Source: UBA830 sp038146925 (GTDB lineage: Bacteria > Pseudomonadota > Alphaproteobacteria > MPNO01 > UBA830). Taken from it: 64,000 bases of DNA. Every line of letters begins with the position of its first letter. Position 1 is the stretch's first letter. The notes beneath the pieces were generated by a model that saw only the letters and a program-made list of their open reading frames with translations, did not search any database and was not told the DNA's origin. Shown here piece by piece: positions 1 through 8,818 of this stretch. The position numbers and the translations under genes were made by a program. The stretch spans positions 248,001 to 312,000 of the forward strand of contig JAYQSP010000001.1 in assembly GCA_038146925.1 (NCBI GenBank), given 5' to 3'.

Positions 1-879
1 CATGACTACCTGGTAAACCACCGGCTGCGTCGCGAAATTACCGCGACCTATATTACCAACAGTCTCATCAACCGGGCCGGACCGACGTTCATCAACGACC
101 TGATGGACGAAACCGGCGCGACCCCGGCGCGCATCGCGCGGGCCTATCTGATCTGCCGGCGGGTGTTCGCCCTGCGCCAGTACTGGGCCGCGATTGAGGC
201 GCTGGACAACGTGATACCCGCGTCGGTTCAGACGGAACTGAATCTCGCCATCCTCAATCTGATCAAACGCGGCACCGTATGGTTCATCGAAAAATCCGGC
301 CGCACGCTGGATGTCGAACAGTCGGTGCGGACATTCGAGCCGGGTATCGCCGAGCTGTCGAAATCCGTCGGCAAGTATCTTTCCGAGGAACTCACCCGCG
401 ATGTCGAGAACGATACCGCTTCGTACCGGGACAAGAACGTGCCCGAAAAGCTCGCCCGCGGCGTCGCACAGCTGGAGGTCCTGTTTGCCGGGTGTGACAT
501 CGTCCGGATCGCGCAGCGGGGCGGCGAAATCGTCGGCGACACGGCCAAAGCCTATTACGCAATCGGCGCGCGTTTCGGTTTCGACTGGCTGCGCAGCATC
601 GCCGATGGAATCAGTGCGGAAAACGAATGGCAGTCGATGGCGGTGTCGGCCATGGTCGACGAGCTGTACGACCAGCAGGCGCGTCTGACCGGTCGGATCA
701 TCGATACCGCCGGCGGCGCCATGGCTGTCGATGGCGTTCTGGAAGCATGGGAGGATGCGCACGATCACGACGTGTCGCGCGTCAATCAGACCCTGCAGGA
801 TCTGCGCCGCGCCGACAGCATCGATCTCGCCATGCTGTCGGTCGCCACCCGTCACATCCGGGCGCTGATCGAAGGGTAG
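1..879 (+). CDS. NAD-specific glutamate dehydrogenase, C-terminal part (5' end outside window)
   Basis: The reading frame is open from base 1 and ends with TAG at 877-879, giving the last 292 residues of a protein that starts before the window. Residues around 8-30 (His-Arg-Leu-Arg-Arg-Glu-Ile-Thr-Ala-Thr-Tyr) and the following Asn-Arg-Ala-Gly-Pro-Thr-Phe are typical of the C-terminal region of the very large (~1600 aa) NAD-dependent glutamate dehydrogenases of alphaproteobacteria. These enzymes deaminate glutamate to 2-oxoglutarate. The first in-frame ATG (103) is internal and is not a start. The next gene converges on it from the other strand. It is not part of the glycan locus. Confidence 0.9.
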   Translation, partial: HDYLVNHRLRREITATYITNSLINRAGPTFINDLMDETGATPARIARAYLICRRVFALRQYWAAIEALDNVIPASVQTELNLAILNLIKRGTVWFIEKSGRTLDVEQSVRTFEPGIAELSKSVGKYLSEELTRDVENDTASYRDKNVPEKLARGVAQLEVLFAGCDIVRIAQRGGEIVGDTAKAYYAIGARFGFDWLRSIADGISAENEWQSMAVSAMVDELYDQQARLTGRIIDTAGGAMAVDGVLEAWEDAHDHDVSRVNQTLQDLRRADSIDLAMLSVATRHIRALIEG

Positions 880-915
880 CTTCTTCTTTTCCGTTACGGT
901 TCTTTCCCCCTCCCG

Positions 916-945
916 GCCACCCGTTGCGACAATCCCGTGGGTGGC
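916..945. terminator. Weak hairpin between convergent genes
   Basis: A perfect 7-bp inverted repeat (GCCACCC at 916-922, GGGTGGC at 939-945) separated by 16 bases lies in the 113-bp gap between the glutamate dehydrogenase stop and the stop of the convergent cupin gene. The placement suits a terminator, but the loop is long and no T-run follows on either strand. Confidence 0.25.
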
Positions 946-992
946 GGAGAGGGGTAAAGCGCCGGAGCCGCTATCGCGTAAGCGCCAAAAAG

Positions 993-1541
993 CTATGCCG
1001 CGTTGGCGCTTTCCGCCCGGATCGTCTTCACCGTCTTGTGCTTCAGGTTATATGACTTGCGGTCGATGCCATCGAGATCGACGCCGGTGACGCGGACGAA
1101 GCGCGCATTGTCAGGATACTCGATCGAATGGATAACGCCGGGATTGAAAAGCCCCACCTGGCCGGGATCCAGCCGGTATTCGCTGGTCTGTTCCAGCGAA
1201 ATGTCCTCGTCGTCGGACCCGTCGACGGTTCGGTCCCATTCGCGCATGATGGTGTGTCCGGTCGCCTGGCCGTAAATTGCCCAGGACGCGCCGTGATCGT
1301 GCGGCGGCGACATGGTGCCTTCGCCCATCACGTGGGACAGCACCACCGCGCCTGTGGTCGGATCCTCGTTCAGCTTGTAGACGCCCACCGGCTTGTCGGG
1401 TCCGCAGAACTGTTCGATGAAGGTCTCGTTCGCCAGCAGCTGTTCCAGTTTCCGGCGCACTTTCTCGCGCCCGTCGGCGTTGTTCTCGGCGACCAGAATG
1501 TCGTGAATCTCGGCGCAAAAATCCTGCAATGTGTAGCTCAT
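993..1541 (-). CDS. Cysteine dioxygenase-like cupin protein
   Basis: A 182-residue single-domain cupin of the predicted metal-dependent double-stranded beta-helix family related to cysteine dioxygenase. The metal-binding motif is visible as Pro-His-Asp-His-Gly with His81 and His83, and a second-half histidine sits at His138 (Gly-Val-Ile-His-Ser). Length fits the family (about 180-200 aa). It probably oxidises a small thiol or similar substrate in the cytoplasm; the substrate cannot be read from sequence. It is divergent from the MFS gene at 1651, with about 110 bp between the two starts that must hold both promoters. Confidence 0.75.
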   Translation of the reverse strand: MSYTLQDFCAEIHDILVAENNADGREKVRRKLEQLLANETFIEQFCGPDKPVGVYKLNEDPTTGAVVLSHVMGEGTMSPPHDHGASWAIYGQATGHTIMREWDRTVDGSDDEDISLEQTSEYRLDPGQVGLFNPGVIHSIEYPDNARFVRVTGVDLDGIDRKSYNLKHKTVKTIRAESANAA

Positions 1542-1650
1542 GGCGCTCTCCCTATATGTGTGGTTCGACAGGTATCATAACGGCGGGAAAACGCGCGAGA
1601 AAGACAAACGGGGTAGGTTACCGTCTGTTGCGGGTGGTAGGGTGCTCCGC

Positions 1651-2937
1651 ATGATTTCTCCAGCCCCTGCCGACGATAATTCCCTGCGCCGCGCCCGCAT
1701 CGCCTGGTGCGTTTACGACTGGGCGAACTCGGCGTTTCCGACCGTGATCGTGACGTTCGTGTTTTCCGCCTATTTCGCGACCGCCGTCGCCGAGAACCGG
1801 GATATCGGCACCCAGCAATGGAGCCAGGCGCTGGCCGTGTCCGGGCTTGTGATTGCCGTTCTCAGCCCGGTCTTCGGCGCCATTGCCGACCAGACGGGGC
1901 GCCGCAAACCCTGGCTCGCCGCCTGTTCGGCGATCACCATCGTAGCTGCCGCGCTGTTGTGGTACGCGCGCCCCGATGCGGATTATGCGCTCTATGCCCT
2001 GGTCTGTTTCGCCATTGCGAATATCGCCTTCGAGGTCGGCCAGGTGTTCTACAACGCCATGCTCCCCGCGCTGGTGCCTCCTGAAAAGATGGGCTGTTTT
2101 TCCGGTTGGGGCTGGGGCCTCGGCTATGCCGGCGGTCTGACCTGTCTGGTGATTGCGTTGTTCGTCTTCGTCCAGGGCGATCCGCCGCCCCTGGGGCTCG
2201 ATAAGGACTCGGCCGAACATGTCCGCGTCGTCGGCCCGATGGTCGCCGTCTGGTTTGCGGTTTTCTGTCTGCCGCTCTTTCTGTTCGCGCCCGATGGCGG
2301 GCGTTCGGGCCGGGGCGCGGTCGAGGCCGCGGTGGCGGGCGTCCGCACGTTGATCGCGACGATTAAAAGCGTTCGCCGCTATCGCGATATCGCCTGGTTC
2401 CTGCTGGCGCGGCTGTTCTACGTCGACGGGATGAACACGATGTTCGCCTTCGGCGGCATTTACGCCGCCGGCACGTTCGGGATGACGGTCGCCGAGGTCA
2501 TTCAGTTCGGGATCGCGCTGAACGTGACCGCCGGGCTGGGCGCTGCCGGATTCGCCTGGCTGGACGACCGGATCGGTGCGAAGAAGACCATCGTGATCGC
2601 CCTGTGCGGGTTGATCGCGTTCGGCATCCCGCTGCTGCTGGTGGAATCGAAGCTGTGGTTCTGGCTCGTCGGCCTGCCGCTCGGCATTTTCATGGGGCCG
2701 GCCCAGGCAGCCAGCCGGTCGCTGATGGCGCGGCTCGCCCCGCCCGATATCCGCAACGAGATGTTCGGCCTGTTTGCGTTTTCGGGAAAAGCCACCGCCT
2801 TCATGGGGCCGTTCGTGCTCGGCCTGGTGACCGTCGCCGCCGCGTCGCAACGCGCCGGCATGGCGACGATTGTCGTGTTTCTAGGCGTCGGTCTCGCAAT
2901 CCTGCTGTGGAAGGTACGGGAGCCCTCTAAAACTTAA
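1651..2937 (+). CDS. MFS transporter, UMF1/Atg22-like family
   Basis: A 428-residue polytopic membrane protein. The N-terminus has the Trp-Cys-Val-Tyr-Asp-Trp-Ala-Asn-Ser-Ala motif typical of Atg22-like (UMF1) permeases, followed by about 11-12 hydrophobic segments and an MFS-type loop (Ala-Asp-Gln-Thr-Gly-Arg-Arg-Lys-Pro) after the second or third segment. An upstream in-frame ATG at 1540 exists, but it would overlap the start of the divergent cupin gene and add a non-membrane leader, so the ATG at 1651, at the onset of family similarity, is preferred. Bacterial members are poorly characterised; the substrate is unknown. The stop overlaps the convergent purH stop by 4 bp. Confidence 0.8.
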   Translation: MISPAPADDNSLRRARIAWCVYDWANSAFPTVIVTFVFSAYFATAVAENRDIGTQQWSQALAVSGLVIAVLSPVFGAIADQTGRRKPWLAACSAITIVAAALLWYARPDADYALYALVCFAIANIAFEVGQVFYNAMLPALVPPEKMGCFSGWGWGLGYAGGLTCLVIALFVFVQGDPPPLGLDKDSAEHVRVVGPMVAVWFAVFCLPLFLFAPDGGRSGRGAVEAAVAGVRTLIATIKSVRRYRDIAWFLLARLFYVDGMNTMFAFGGIYAAGTFGMTVAEVIQFGIALNVTAGLGAAGFAWLDDRIGAKKTIVIALCGLIAFGIPLLLVESKLWFWLVGLPLGIFMGPAQAASRSLMARLAPPDIRNEMFGLFAFSGKATAFMGPFVLGLVTVAAASQRAGMATIVVFLGVGLAILLWKVREPSKT

Positions 2938-4517
2938 TGCCGGAAATGCCGCATGCCGGTGAACACCATGGCCAGGCTGGCCTCGTCGGCGGCGGCGATG
3001 ACCTCTTCGTCGCGGATCGAGCCGCCGGGCTGAATGACGGCCGTGGCGCCGGCATCGGCGGCGGCCAGCAGGCCGTCGGCGAACGGGAAGAACGCGTCGG
3101 AGGCGACGACCGATCCCTTGACCAGGGCGTCCGTCTCGCCGGCGGCCTCCGCCGCGTCTTCCGATTTACGGGCCGCGATGCGGGATGAATCCACCCGGCT
3201 CATCTGTCCGGCGCCGATGCCGACCGTGGCGCCGTCCTTCGCATAGACGATGGCGTTGGATTTGACGTGCTTGCACACCGCGAAGGCGAACAGCATGTCG
3301 GCGATTTCCCGATCCGACGGTTCGCGCCTGGTGACGATTTTCAGATCGTCCTTTCCGATGCGTCCGGAATCCCGGTCCTGCAGCAGGAACCCGCCCGACA
3401 GCAGCTTGGTCGTCAGACCCGGCGCGGCGGGATCGGGCATGCCGCCGGTCTCCAGCACACGCAGGTTTTTCTTCGCCGCGAAAATCTCCCGGGCTTCCGC
3501 CGTGACTTCCGGCGCGATCACGACCTCGAGGAAAATATCCTTCATCGCTTCCGCCGCTGCGGCATCCATCGGCCGGTTGACGGCGATGATGCCGCCGAAC
3601 GCGCTGACCGGGTCGCATTTCAGCGCCTTGGCATAGGCATCGGCCAGGGTATCGCCCAGTGCGACGCCGCAGGGGTTGGCGTGCTTGATGATCGCCATGG
3701 CCGGCGTCCCGAACTCCGCCGCCAGTTCGAACGCGGCGTCGGTGTCGTTCAGGTTGTTGTAGGACAGCTCCTTGCCCTGGATCTGCGTCGCCGTGGCGAC
3801 CCCGGGCCGGTCGTTGCCGGTGGCGTAGAAGGCCGCTTTCTGATGCGGATTTTCGCCGTAACGCAAGGATTGAACGCGCGTACCGGACAGCGAAAACCGG
3901 CGCGGAAAGGCGTCGTCGTTCTGTTCCGCGAACCAGCGTCCGATGGCGGCGTCGTAGGCGGCGGTGCGGGCATAGGCCGTACCGGCCAGCCGCCGGCGCA
4001 GTGCCGGCGACGTAGCGCCGTCATTAGCCTTCATGTCCTCGATCACGGCGTCGTAATCTTCGGCGTCGGTGACGATGGTGACGCCGTCATGATTCTTGGC
4101 GGCGGAACGGATCATGGCCGGGCCGCCGATATCGATATTCTCGACGCAGGTGTCGTAATCGGCGCCGGCGGCGACGGTGGCCTCGAACGGATACAGGTTC
4201 ACGACGATCAGATCGATCGGATCGATGTCGTGCTCCTCCATCGTCGCCAGATGCGCCGGGTCGCTGCGTTTGCCGAGTATGCCGCCATGCACCTTCGGAT
4301 GCAGCGTCTTGACGCGACCGTCCAGGATTTCGGGGAACCCGGTATGGTCGCCGACCTCGATCACCGGGATATCGGCATCGCGCATGGCCTGCGCGGTTCC
4401 GCCGGTGGACAGGATCTCGACCCCGCAACCGTGCAGGAACCGGGCGAAATCCACCAGGCCCGACTTGTCGGAAACGGATATCAGGGCCCGCCGGATGGCG
4501 GGAGCGTCGTTGGTCAT
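2934..4517 (-). CDS. purH: Bifunctional AICAR formyltransferase / IMP cyclohydrolase
   Basis: A 527-residue enzyme catalysing the last two steps of de novo purine synthesis. The N-terminal ~150 residues form the MGS-like IMP cyclohydrolase domain (Ser-Val-Ser-Asp-Lys-Ser-Gly near the start). The rest is the AICAR formyltransferase domain with the catalytic Lys-His-Ala-Asn-Pro-Cys-Gly motif. The open frame extends upstream to 4718, but the ATG at 4517 matches the family N-terminus and has a GGAGG at 4526-4530, 8 bases upstream. In many alphaproteobacteria purH directly follows the rsmB-rpe-heparinase group, here found 55 kb away. It is the first gene beyond the distal end of the glycan train. 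Confidence 0.97.
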   Translation of the reverse strand: MTNDAPAIRRALISVSDKSGLVDFARFLHGCGVEILSTGGTAQAMRDADIPVIEVGDHTGFPEILDGRVKTLHPKVHGGILGKRSDPAHLATMEEHDIDPIDLIVVNLYPFEATVAAGADYDTCVENIDIGGPAMIRSAAKNHDGVTIVTDAEDYDAVIEDMKANDGATSPALRRRLAGTAYARTAAYDAAIGRWFAEQNDDAFPRRFSLSGTRVQSLRYGENPHQKAAFYATGNDRPGVATATQIQGKELSYNNLNDTDAAFELAAEFGTPAMAIIKHANPCGVALGDTLADAYAKALKCDPVSAFGGIIAVNRPMDAAAAEAMKDIFLEVVIAPEVTAEAREIFAAKKNLRVLETGGMPDPAAPGLTTKLLSGGFLLQDRDSGRIGKDDLKIVTRREPSDREIADMLFAFAVCKHVKSNAIVYAKDGATVGIGAGQMSRVDSSRIAARKSEDAAEAAGETDALVKGSVVASDAFFPFADGLLAAADAGATAVIQPGGSIRDEEVIAAADEASLAMVFTGMRHFRH

Positions 4518-4545
4518 CGAATAAGCCTCCGTGGCGGTTCCGCGT

Positions 4546-6510
4546 TTATCCGGATGCCGCCGATTGTGTGTCGTCATTACGGTTATTCCCGTCATCGGGA
4601 GATTTGAATTCGGGGACGAGGCGGCCAACGATGGCGCGGGCTTCGTTGCGGTTGCCCGATCGGGCCGCCGAGTCCAGTTCGTCGATGGCGCGTGCCAGCA
4701 GGGCCAGATCCGTCGCACGCGGAGCCGCCAGCAGAATGCCTGGATGGGTGGTCGGCACCAGCTCCTCGGATGCGTGCAGAATTTCCTCGAACAGTTTTTC
4801 GCCGGGGCGCGGGCCAGTGATGTCGATTTTCACGTCGATGTCCGGTTGCCGGCCGGCCAGCAGGATGATCTGGCGGGCGAGGTCGATGATCTTCACCGGT
4901 TCTCCCATGTCGAGGACGTAGATCTTTCCCTGTTCGGCATCGTCCGCGACGCCCTGCACCGATGATTGTAACACCAGTTCGACCGCTTCGCGGACGGTCA
5001 TGAAATAGCGGGTCATGTCGGGATGGGTGACCGTCAGCGGTCCGCCCGCCGCCAGTTGCCGCTGGAACAGTGGCACCACGGACCCGGTCGATCCGAGCAC
5101 GTTGCCGAACCGGACCGTGACGAAGTGGGTCCGGCCGTCCCCGCGCACGGCTTCGCGCAGGTCCAGCGCCTGGCAGTAGCTTTCGGCGACGCGCTTGGTC
5201 GCGCCCATCATGCTCGACGGGTTGACCGCCTTGTCGGTCGATATCAGGACCATCGCCAGGGCGTCGTGAGCGCAGCAGGCATCGGCGACGACCTTCGTGC
5301 CGATGACGTTGGTCAGCGCGCCTTCGTCGGGGTGCAGCTCGACCATCGGGACGTGTTTCAGCGCAGCCGCATGGAACACCAGCTCCGGGCGTTCTTCGTC
5401 GAACACCCTGCCGATGCGGTCCGCATTGCGTACATCCGCCAGGATCGCCCGGCGCGGCAGATCGGGAGCTTTCTCGCCGATTTCCAGATCGATCGCATAA
5501 AGCTGGTATTCCGAGTTGTCGACCAGCGCGATCGAGGCCGGGCCGAAGGCCGCGATCTGGCGGCACAGTTCGGATCCGATCGTGCCGCCGGCGCCGGTCA
5601 CCAGCACACGCCGGCCGCCGATCAGTTGCGCCATGCTGTCCCGGTCCAGCGTTGCCTGCGGCCGGCCGAGAAGATCTTCGATGTTGATCGGGCGGATTTC
5701 CGGCGCCCCGTCGACGCTCTCGCGGAAATCGTCCAGCTGCGGCATGCGCGCCAGGCCGATGCCCAGTTTCTCCGAAATCGCCAGCAGCCGCTGTACTTCT
5801 TCGCCCTTGATGTTCGACTTGGTGACGATCAGGCGCTGCGGTTTACGGCCTTCGCGGCCCAAACGCTCCGCAATCGCCGGAATGTCGTCGATACCGCCCA
5901 GAACCTGGACGCCGTGGATATTGCGACCCACGCGCCCGCCTTTTTCGTCGATCAGGCCGACGGCGTGCCAGGCCGATTGCTTCGCCCGGTTGATCGCGCG
6001 AATGAACAGCTCCGCCGAATCCCCGGCCCCGATCAGCAGGACCGGAATCCGGCGTTCGCCGTCGCGTTCGCCGGCGTCATGCGCGCGGCGGTCCTTGAAC
6101 AGCCGATAGACGAAACGGGGTCCGCCCAGAAGGGCGAGAAGTACCAGCCAGTTGATCGGCAGCGCAGAGCGGGGAATGAGTTCGAGCCGGGAGACCAGGA
6201 ACATCGCGGCAAAAAACACCAGGCAGATGACAGACACGGCCCGGATTATCGCCAGCAGATCTTCCACCGAAGCGTAGCGCCAGACGCCCGCGTAGAGCCG
6301 CAATCCCCAGAAAACCATCCCCGCGATGACGGTGTAGACGACCGCCGCCTGCACGACGAAGTCGGTCGAGAAATAGGTGAAATCGCCGCCGACGCGCAGA
6401 TACAGCGCGATCAGGAATGACAGCGCCGCCATCGCCAGATCGTGGGCGAACGCCAGCTTGGCGCGGGTGCCGCGCAGGCTGTAGCTCTGAAGGTTTGGCA
6501 ATCGTTGCAT
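4546..6510 (-). CDS. FlaA1/WbpM/CapD-type NDP-sugar 4,6-dehydratase (membrane-bound)
   Basis: A 654-residue protein, the usual size of the long membrane-bound dehydratases. Four hydrophobic segments (about residues 24-40, 52-72, 90-106 and 118-132) precede a first Rossmann-like domain (from ~155). The catalytic SDR domain follows, with Gly-Ala-Gly-Gly-Thr-Ile-Gly at ~306-312. The active site has the Met-x3-Lys form (Met435, Lys439) that marks this family in place of Tyr-x3-Lys. Known members convert UDP-GlcNAc to UDP-4-keto-6-deoxy-GlcNAc, the first step to QuiNAc/FucNAc. The start at 6510 is chosen at the family N-terminus; an earlier ATG at 6642 would add unlikely arginine-rich sequence. 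It is the last gene of the train and works with the 4-reductase just upstream. Confidence 0.92.
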   Translation of the reverse strand: MQRLPNLQSYSLRGTRAKLAFAHDLAMAALSFLIALYLRVGGDFTYFSTDFVVQAAVVYTVIAGMVFWGLRLYAGVWRYASVEDLLAIIRAVSVICLVFFAAMFLVSRLELIPRSALPINWLVLLALLGGPRFVYRLFKDRRAHDAGERDGERRIPVLLIGAGDSAELFIRAINRAKQSAWHAVGLIDEKGGRVGRNIHGVQVLGGIDDIPAIAERLGREGRKPQRLIVTKSNIKGEEVQRLLAISEKLGIGLARMPQLDDFRESVDGAPEIRPINIEDLLGRPQATLDRDSMAQLIGGRRVLVTGAGGTIGSELCRQIAAFGPASIALVDNSEYQLYAIDLEIGEKAPDLPRRAILADVRNADRIGRVFDEERPELVFHAAALKHVPMVELHPDEGALTNVIGTKVVADACCAHDALAMVLISTDKAVNPSSMMGATKRVAESYCQALDLREAVRGDGRTHFVTVRFGNVLGSTGSVVPLFQRQLAAGGPLTVTHPDMTRYFMTVREAVELVLQSSVQGVADDAEQGKIYVLDMGEPVKIIDLARQIILLAGRQPDIDVKIDITGPRPGEKLFEEILHASEELVPTTHPGILLAAPRATDLALLARAIDELDSAARSGNRNEARAIVGRLVPEFKSPDDGNNRNDDTQSAASG

Positions 6511-6620
6511 CGGCAGAATTCCGGGCGGGACGATAGCACAGACCGTCCGACTCGCCCATAACGGGCGGCGGCGGCATCGGGGTGTTTTTTCTGGGGAAGA
6601 GGGCTTTTCGGGACGATGGG

Positions 6621-7571
6621 CTACCGCGTGGCGCGGTGCCATGCGGCGGTGGCCGCGAGTCCCTGGTCGACCGAAAACGCCGGCGTCCAGTCATAGGTTT
6701 GACGGAAGCGGGACGAATCGATCCGAAGCGATCCGCACAACCGGTCGGCGGCGGGTTTTCTGCCGGCGAGGCCGGCGAGGGTTCGAAGGACGCAGGCCGG
6801 TACCGGCAGTTCGGGAACGCGTCGGTTCAGGCTACGGCGCAGGCGACGAACGAGATCGGCGGTAGACAGATCCTCGCCGTCGCTCAGGAGGAAGGTTGCG
6901 GTGCGGTCCGCCGGATCTTCGAGAACCGTCCGGATTGCGCCGTTCAGATTGCCGAGGAACAGGAGACTGCGCCGGTTGTCGGTGATGCCGCTCAGCGGCA
7001 GCGGTAAGGGTAAATCGCAAAGGCGAAGCAACGCGGCAAAATTCGCGCCGACGCCGGGGCCATATACCAGCGGGATTCTGAGCGAGACGCAGGAGAGCCC
7101 GGATTCCCCGGAGAGTTTTCGAAGCGCCTGCTCGGCTGCCAGTTTGGAACGTCCGTAGGGGTCTTCCGGGGTGGGTTCGTTTTCTTCCGTATAGGCGCCG
7201 TTGAGTGTTCGTTCGCCATTGACCTTCACGGAACTCAGGAACACGAAGCGCCTGACGCCCGCATCCGCCGCCGCCCTGGACAGATTCTCCGTAACATCGG
7301 CATTGGCGCGGCGGTAGGCAACCTCCGCATCGGCCGCCGTTTCGCGCATCATGTGAACCCGTGCGGCGAGATGCACCACGGCATCGGCTCCCGAGACCAG
7401 TCCGGAGAAATTCCGCAGGGTTTCGAGATCGCCGGCGACTCTGGTCTCCATCCAGCCGGGATCGGGAATTTCCGACCGCACACCCGCAATGACGCTGTGC
7501 CCCGCCGCCGCAAGATGGCGGCACAGCGCGCGCCCGACAAAACCGTTGGCGCCTGTGACCAGAACTTTCAG
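6621..7571 (-). CDS. NAD-dependent epimerase/reductase, WbpV/WreQ-like (apparent CTG start)
   Basis: An extended SDR of 316 residues. The N-terminal Gly-Ala-Asn-Gly-Phe-Val-Gly cofactor loop is encoded only upstream of the first ATG (7481), so that ATG cannot be the start. The frame reaches the loop from a CTG at 7571-7569 that overlaps the TGA of the preceding gene (CTGA), with GGAGG at 7579-7583, 7 bases away. The stretches His-Leu-Ala-Ala-Arg-Val-His and Phe-Leu-Ser-Ser-Val-Lys-Val-Asn-Gly-Glu resemble WbpV/WreQ-type 4-reductases, which reduce UDP-4-keto-6-deoxy-GlcNAc to UDP-QuiNAc or FucNAc. The catalytic Tyr-x3-Lys is Tyr-Gly-Arg-Ser-Lys. The function fits the adjacent FlaA1-like dehydratase. 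Confidence 0.85.
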   Translation of the reverse strand: MKVLVTGANGFVGRALCRHLAAAGHSVIAGVRSEIPDPGWMETRVAGDLETLRNFSGLVSGADAVVHLAARVHMMRETAADAEVAYRRANADVTENLSRAAADAGVRRFVFLSSVKVNGERTLNGAYTEENEPTPEDPYGRSKLAAEQALRKLSGESGLSCVSLRIPLVYGPGVGANFAALLRLCDLPLPLPLSGITDNRRSLLFLGNLNGAIRTVLEDPADRTATFLLSDGEDLSTADLVRRLRRSLNRRVPELPVPACVLRTLAGLAGRKPAADRLCGSLRIDSSRFRQTYDWTPAFSVDQGLAATAAWHRATR

Positions 7572-8818
7572 GATGCATCCTCCGGCGCGGCGGGCTGTCC
7601 GCGGATAGCGGCGGCGAAAACCCGGATCATTTCATCGGCCTGTTTTTCGCGACTGTAGCGCGGCGCGGCGGCGAGGGAATTTTCGGCGTACTTCTTCCGG
7701 CCCGCATGGTCGTCGCGTAACGAGCGCACTGCCGACGCCAGCGCCGGCGGATCTTCCGGCGGCAGGACGATGCCGGCGTCTTCCGCCGTAACGATTTCCG
7801 TTGCTTCGCCTTCCGGCGCCGAAATAAGAACAGGCAGCCCCATGCCCATGGCTTCGAAGATCTTCGACGGGATCACTTCGGTGAACGTCGGGTCGTCTTT
7901 CAGATGGACCAGTGCGGCATCGCACAGCGACCAGATATCGGGTACGCGCTCCTTCGGCTGCATCGGCAGGAAGACGATGTTGGTCAATCCAAGCCGCCCG
8001 GCCTGTTCGATCAGCCCGTCCCGCGCGGCGCCGGCGCCGGCGAACAGAATGCGGATATCGTCGTCGCCTTTCAGAAGGTCTGCCGCCTCCACGACGCGAT
8101 CCAGCGCATGGGCCATGCCGTGAGTGCCGACATATCCGACGACGAATTTGTCCTGCAGACCGTATTCCGCCGCCAGCGTCGCGTGCCGGGGGCGAACGCC
8201 GTACCGGCCTGCATCGACGCCGTTGCGGACGACGCGAATTTTCGCGGCATCGATGCCCCGGCTGACGAGGTTGCGTTTGAAGGCGTAGGTCAGGGCCGCC
8301 ACGGCGGCGCTGCGCCGGTAGAGAAAAAGTTCCAGTTTCTCCACCAGCCGCAATGGCAGCGACCGTTTCATTGCACCCACCGCTACGATCGACGCGGGCC
8401 ACAGATCACCCAGTTCGAAAACGAAAGGCCGCCGACGGCACACGGAGAGCATCCAGCCGCCGACGGCGGCGAAAAACTGCGGAGAAGTCGAACACACAAC
8501 ATCCGGGCGCTTTTCGAACAATCCGGCAATGAAAGCCGTGATCATGAAACTGATAAAATCGAGCGTGCGCCAGATCACGCCCTTGTTGGCGGCGATATAG
8601 GTTTTGACCCGGACAACGCGGATGCCGTCGATGTCTTCGATCTGCCGCCATCGGTTGGCATAGCCGTCGAACAGCCTGCCTTCCGGAAAGTTCGGTGCCG
8701 AGGTCAGCACGGTGACGGCGTGCCCGTCGCGAATCCAGTACAACGCGCGTTCGTATACCCGGGTTGCCGCCGCGTTGGTTTCCGGCGGGAAGTTTTCCGT
8801 CAGGAACAGGATTCTCAT
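7568..8818 (-). CDS. Glycosyltransferase, GT4 family (WbuB-like)
   Basis: A 416-residue GT-B fold transferase. The N-terminus (Leu-Thr-Glu-Asn-Phe-Pro-Pro-Glu-Thr-Asn-Ala) and the following Pro-Asn-Phe-Pro-Glu-Gly are typical of WbuB/WcaI-type GT4 enzymes, some of which transfer 6-deoxy amino sugars such as FucNAc. The C-terminal half has the nucleotide-binding region with Glu-x7-Glu near Ile-Phe-Glu-Ala-Met-Gly-Met-Gly-Leu-Pro. It probably uses the sugar made by the neighbouring dehydratase and reductase. Its start overlaps the upstream gene stop by 4 bp, and its own stop overlaps the CTG of the next gene. Confidence 0.87.
   Translation of the reverse strand: MRILFLTENFPPETNAAATRVYERALYWIRDGHAVTVLTSAPNFPEGRLFDGYANRWRQIEDIDGIRVVRVKTYIAANKGVIWRTLDFISFMITAFIAGLFEKRPDVVCSTSPQFFAAVGGWMLSVCRRRPFVFELGDLWPASIVAVGAMKRSLPLRLVEKLELFLYRRSAAVAALTYAFKRNLVSRGIDAAKIRVVRNGVDAGRYGVRPRHATLAAEYGLQDKFVVGYVGTHGMAHALDRVVEAADLLKGDDDIRILFAGAGAARDGLIEQAGRLGLTNIVFLPMQPKERVPDIWSLCDAALVHLKDDPTFTEVIPSKIFEAMGMGLPVLISAPEGEATEIVTAEDAGIVLPPEDPPALASAVRSLRDDHAGRKKYAENSLAAAPRYSREKQADEMIRVFAAAIRGQPAAPEDAS

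Noticed and set aside
1618..2850. 410-codon minus-strand ORF
   Set aside because: It is antisense to the MFS transporter and strongly hydrophilic, with no family features.
3267..4607. 446-codon plus-strand ORF
   Set aside because: It is fully antisense to purH, which is unmistakable; the translation has no recognisable domain.
5023..6420. 465-codon plus-strand ORF
   Set aside because: It is antisense to the FlaA1/WbpM-like dehydratase and shows only reverse-frame composition.
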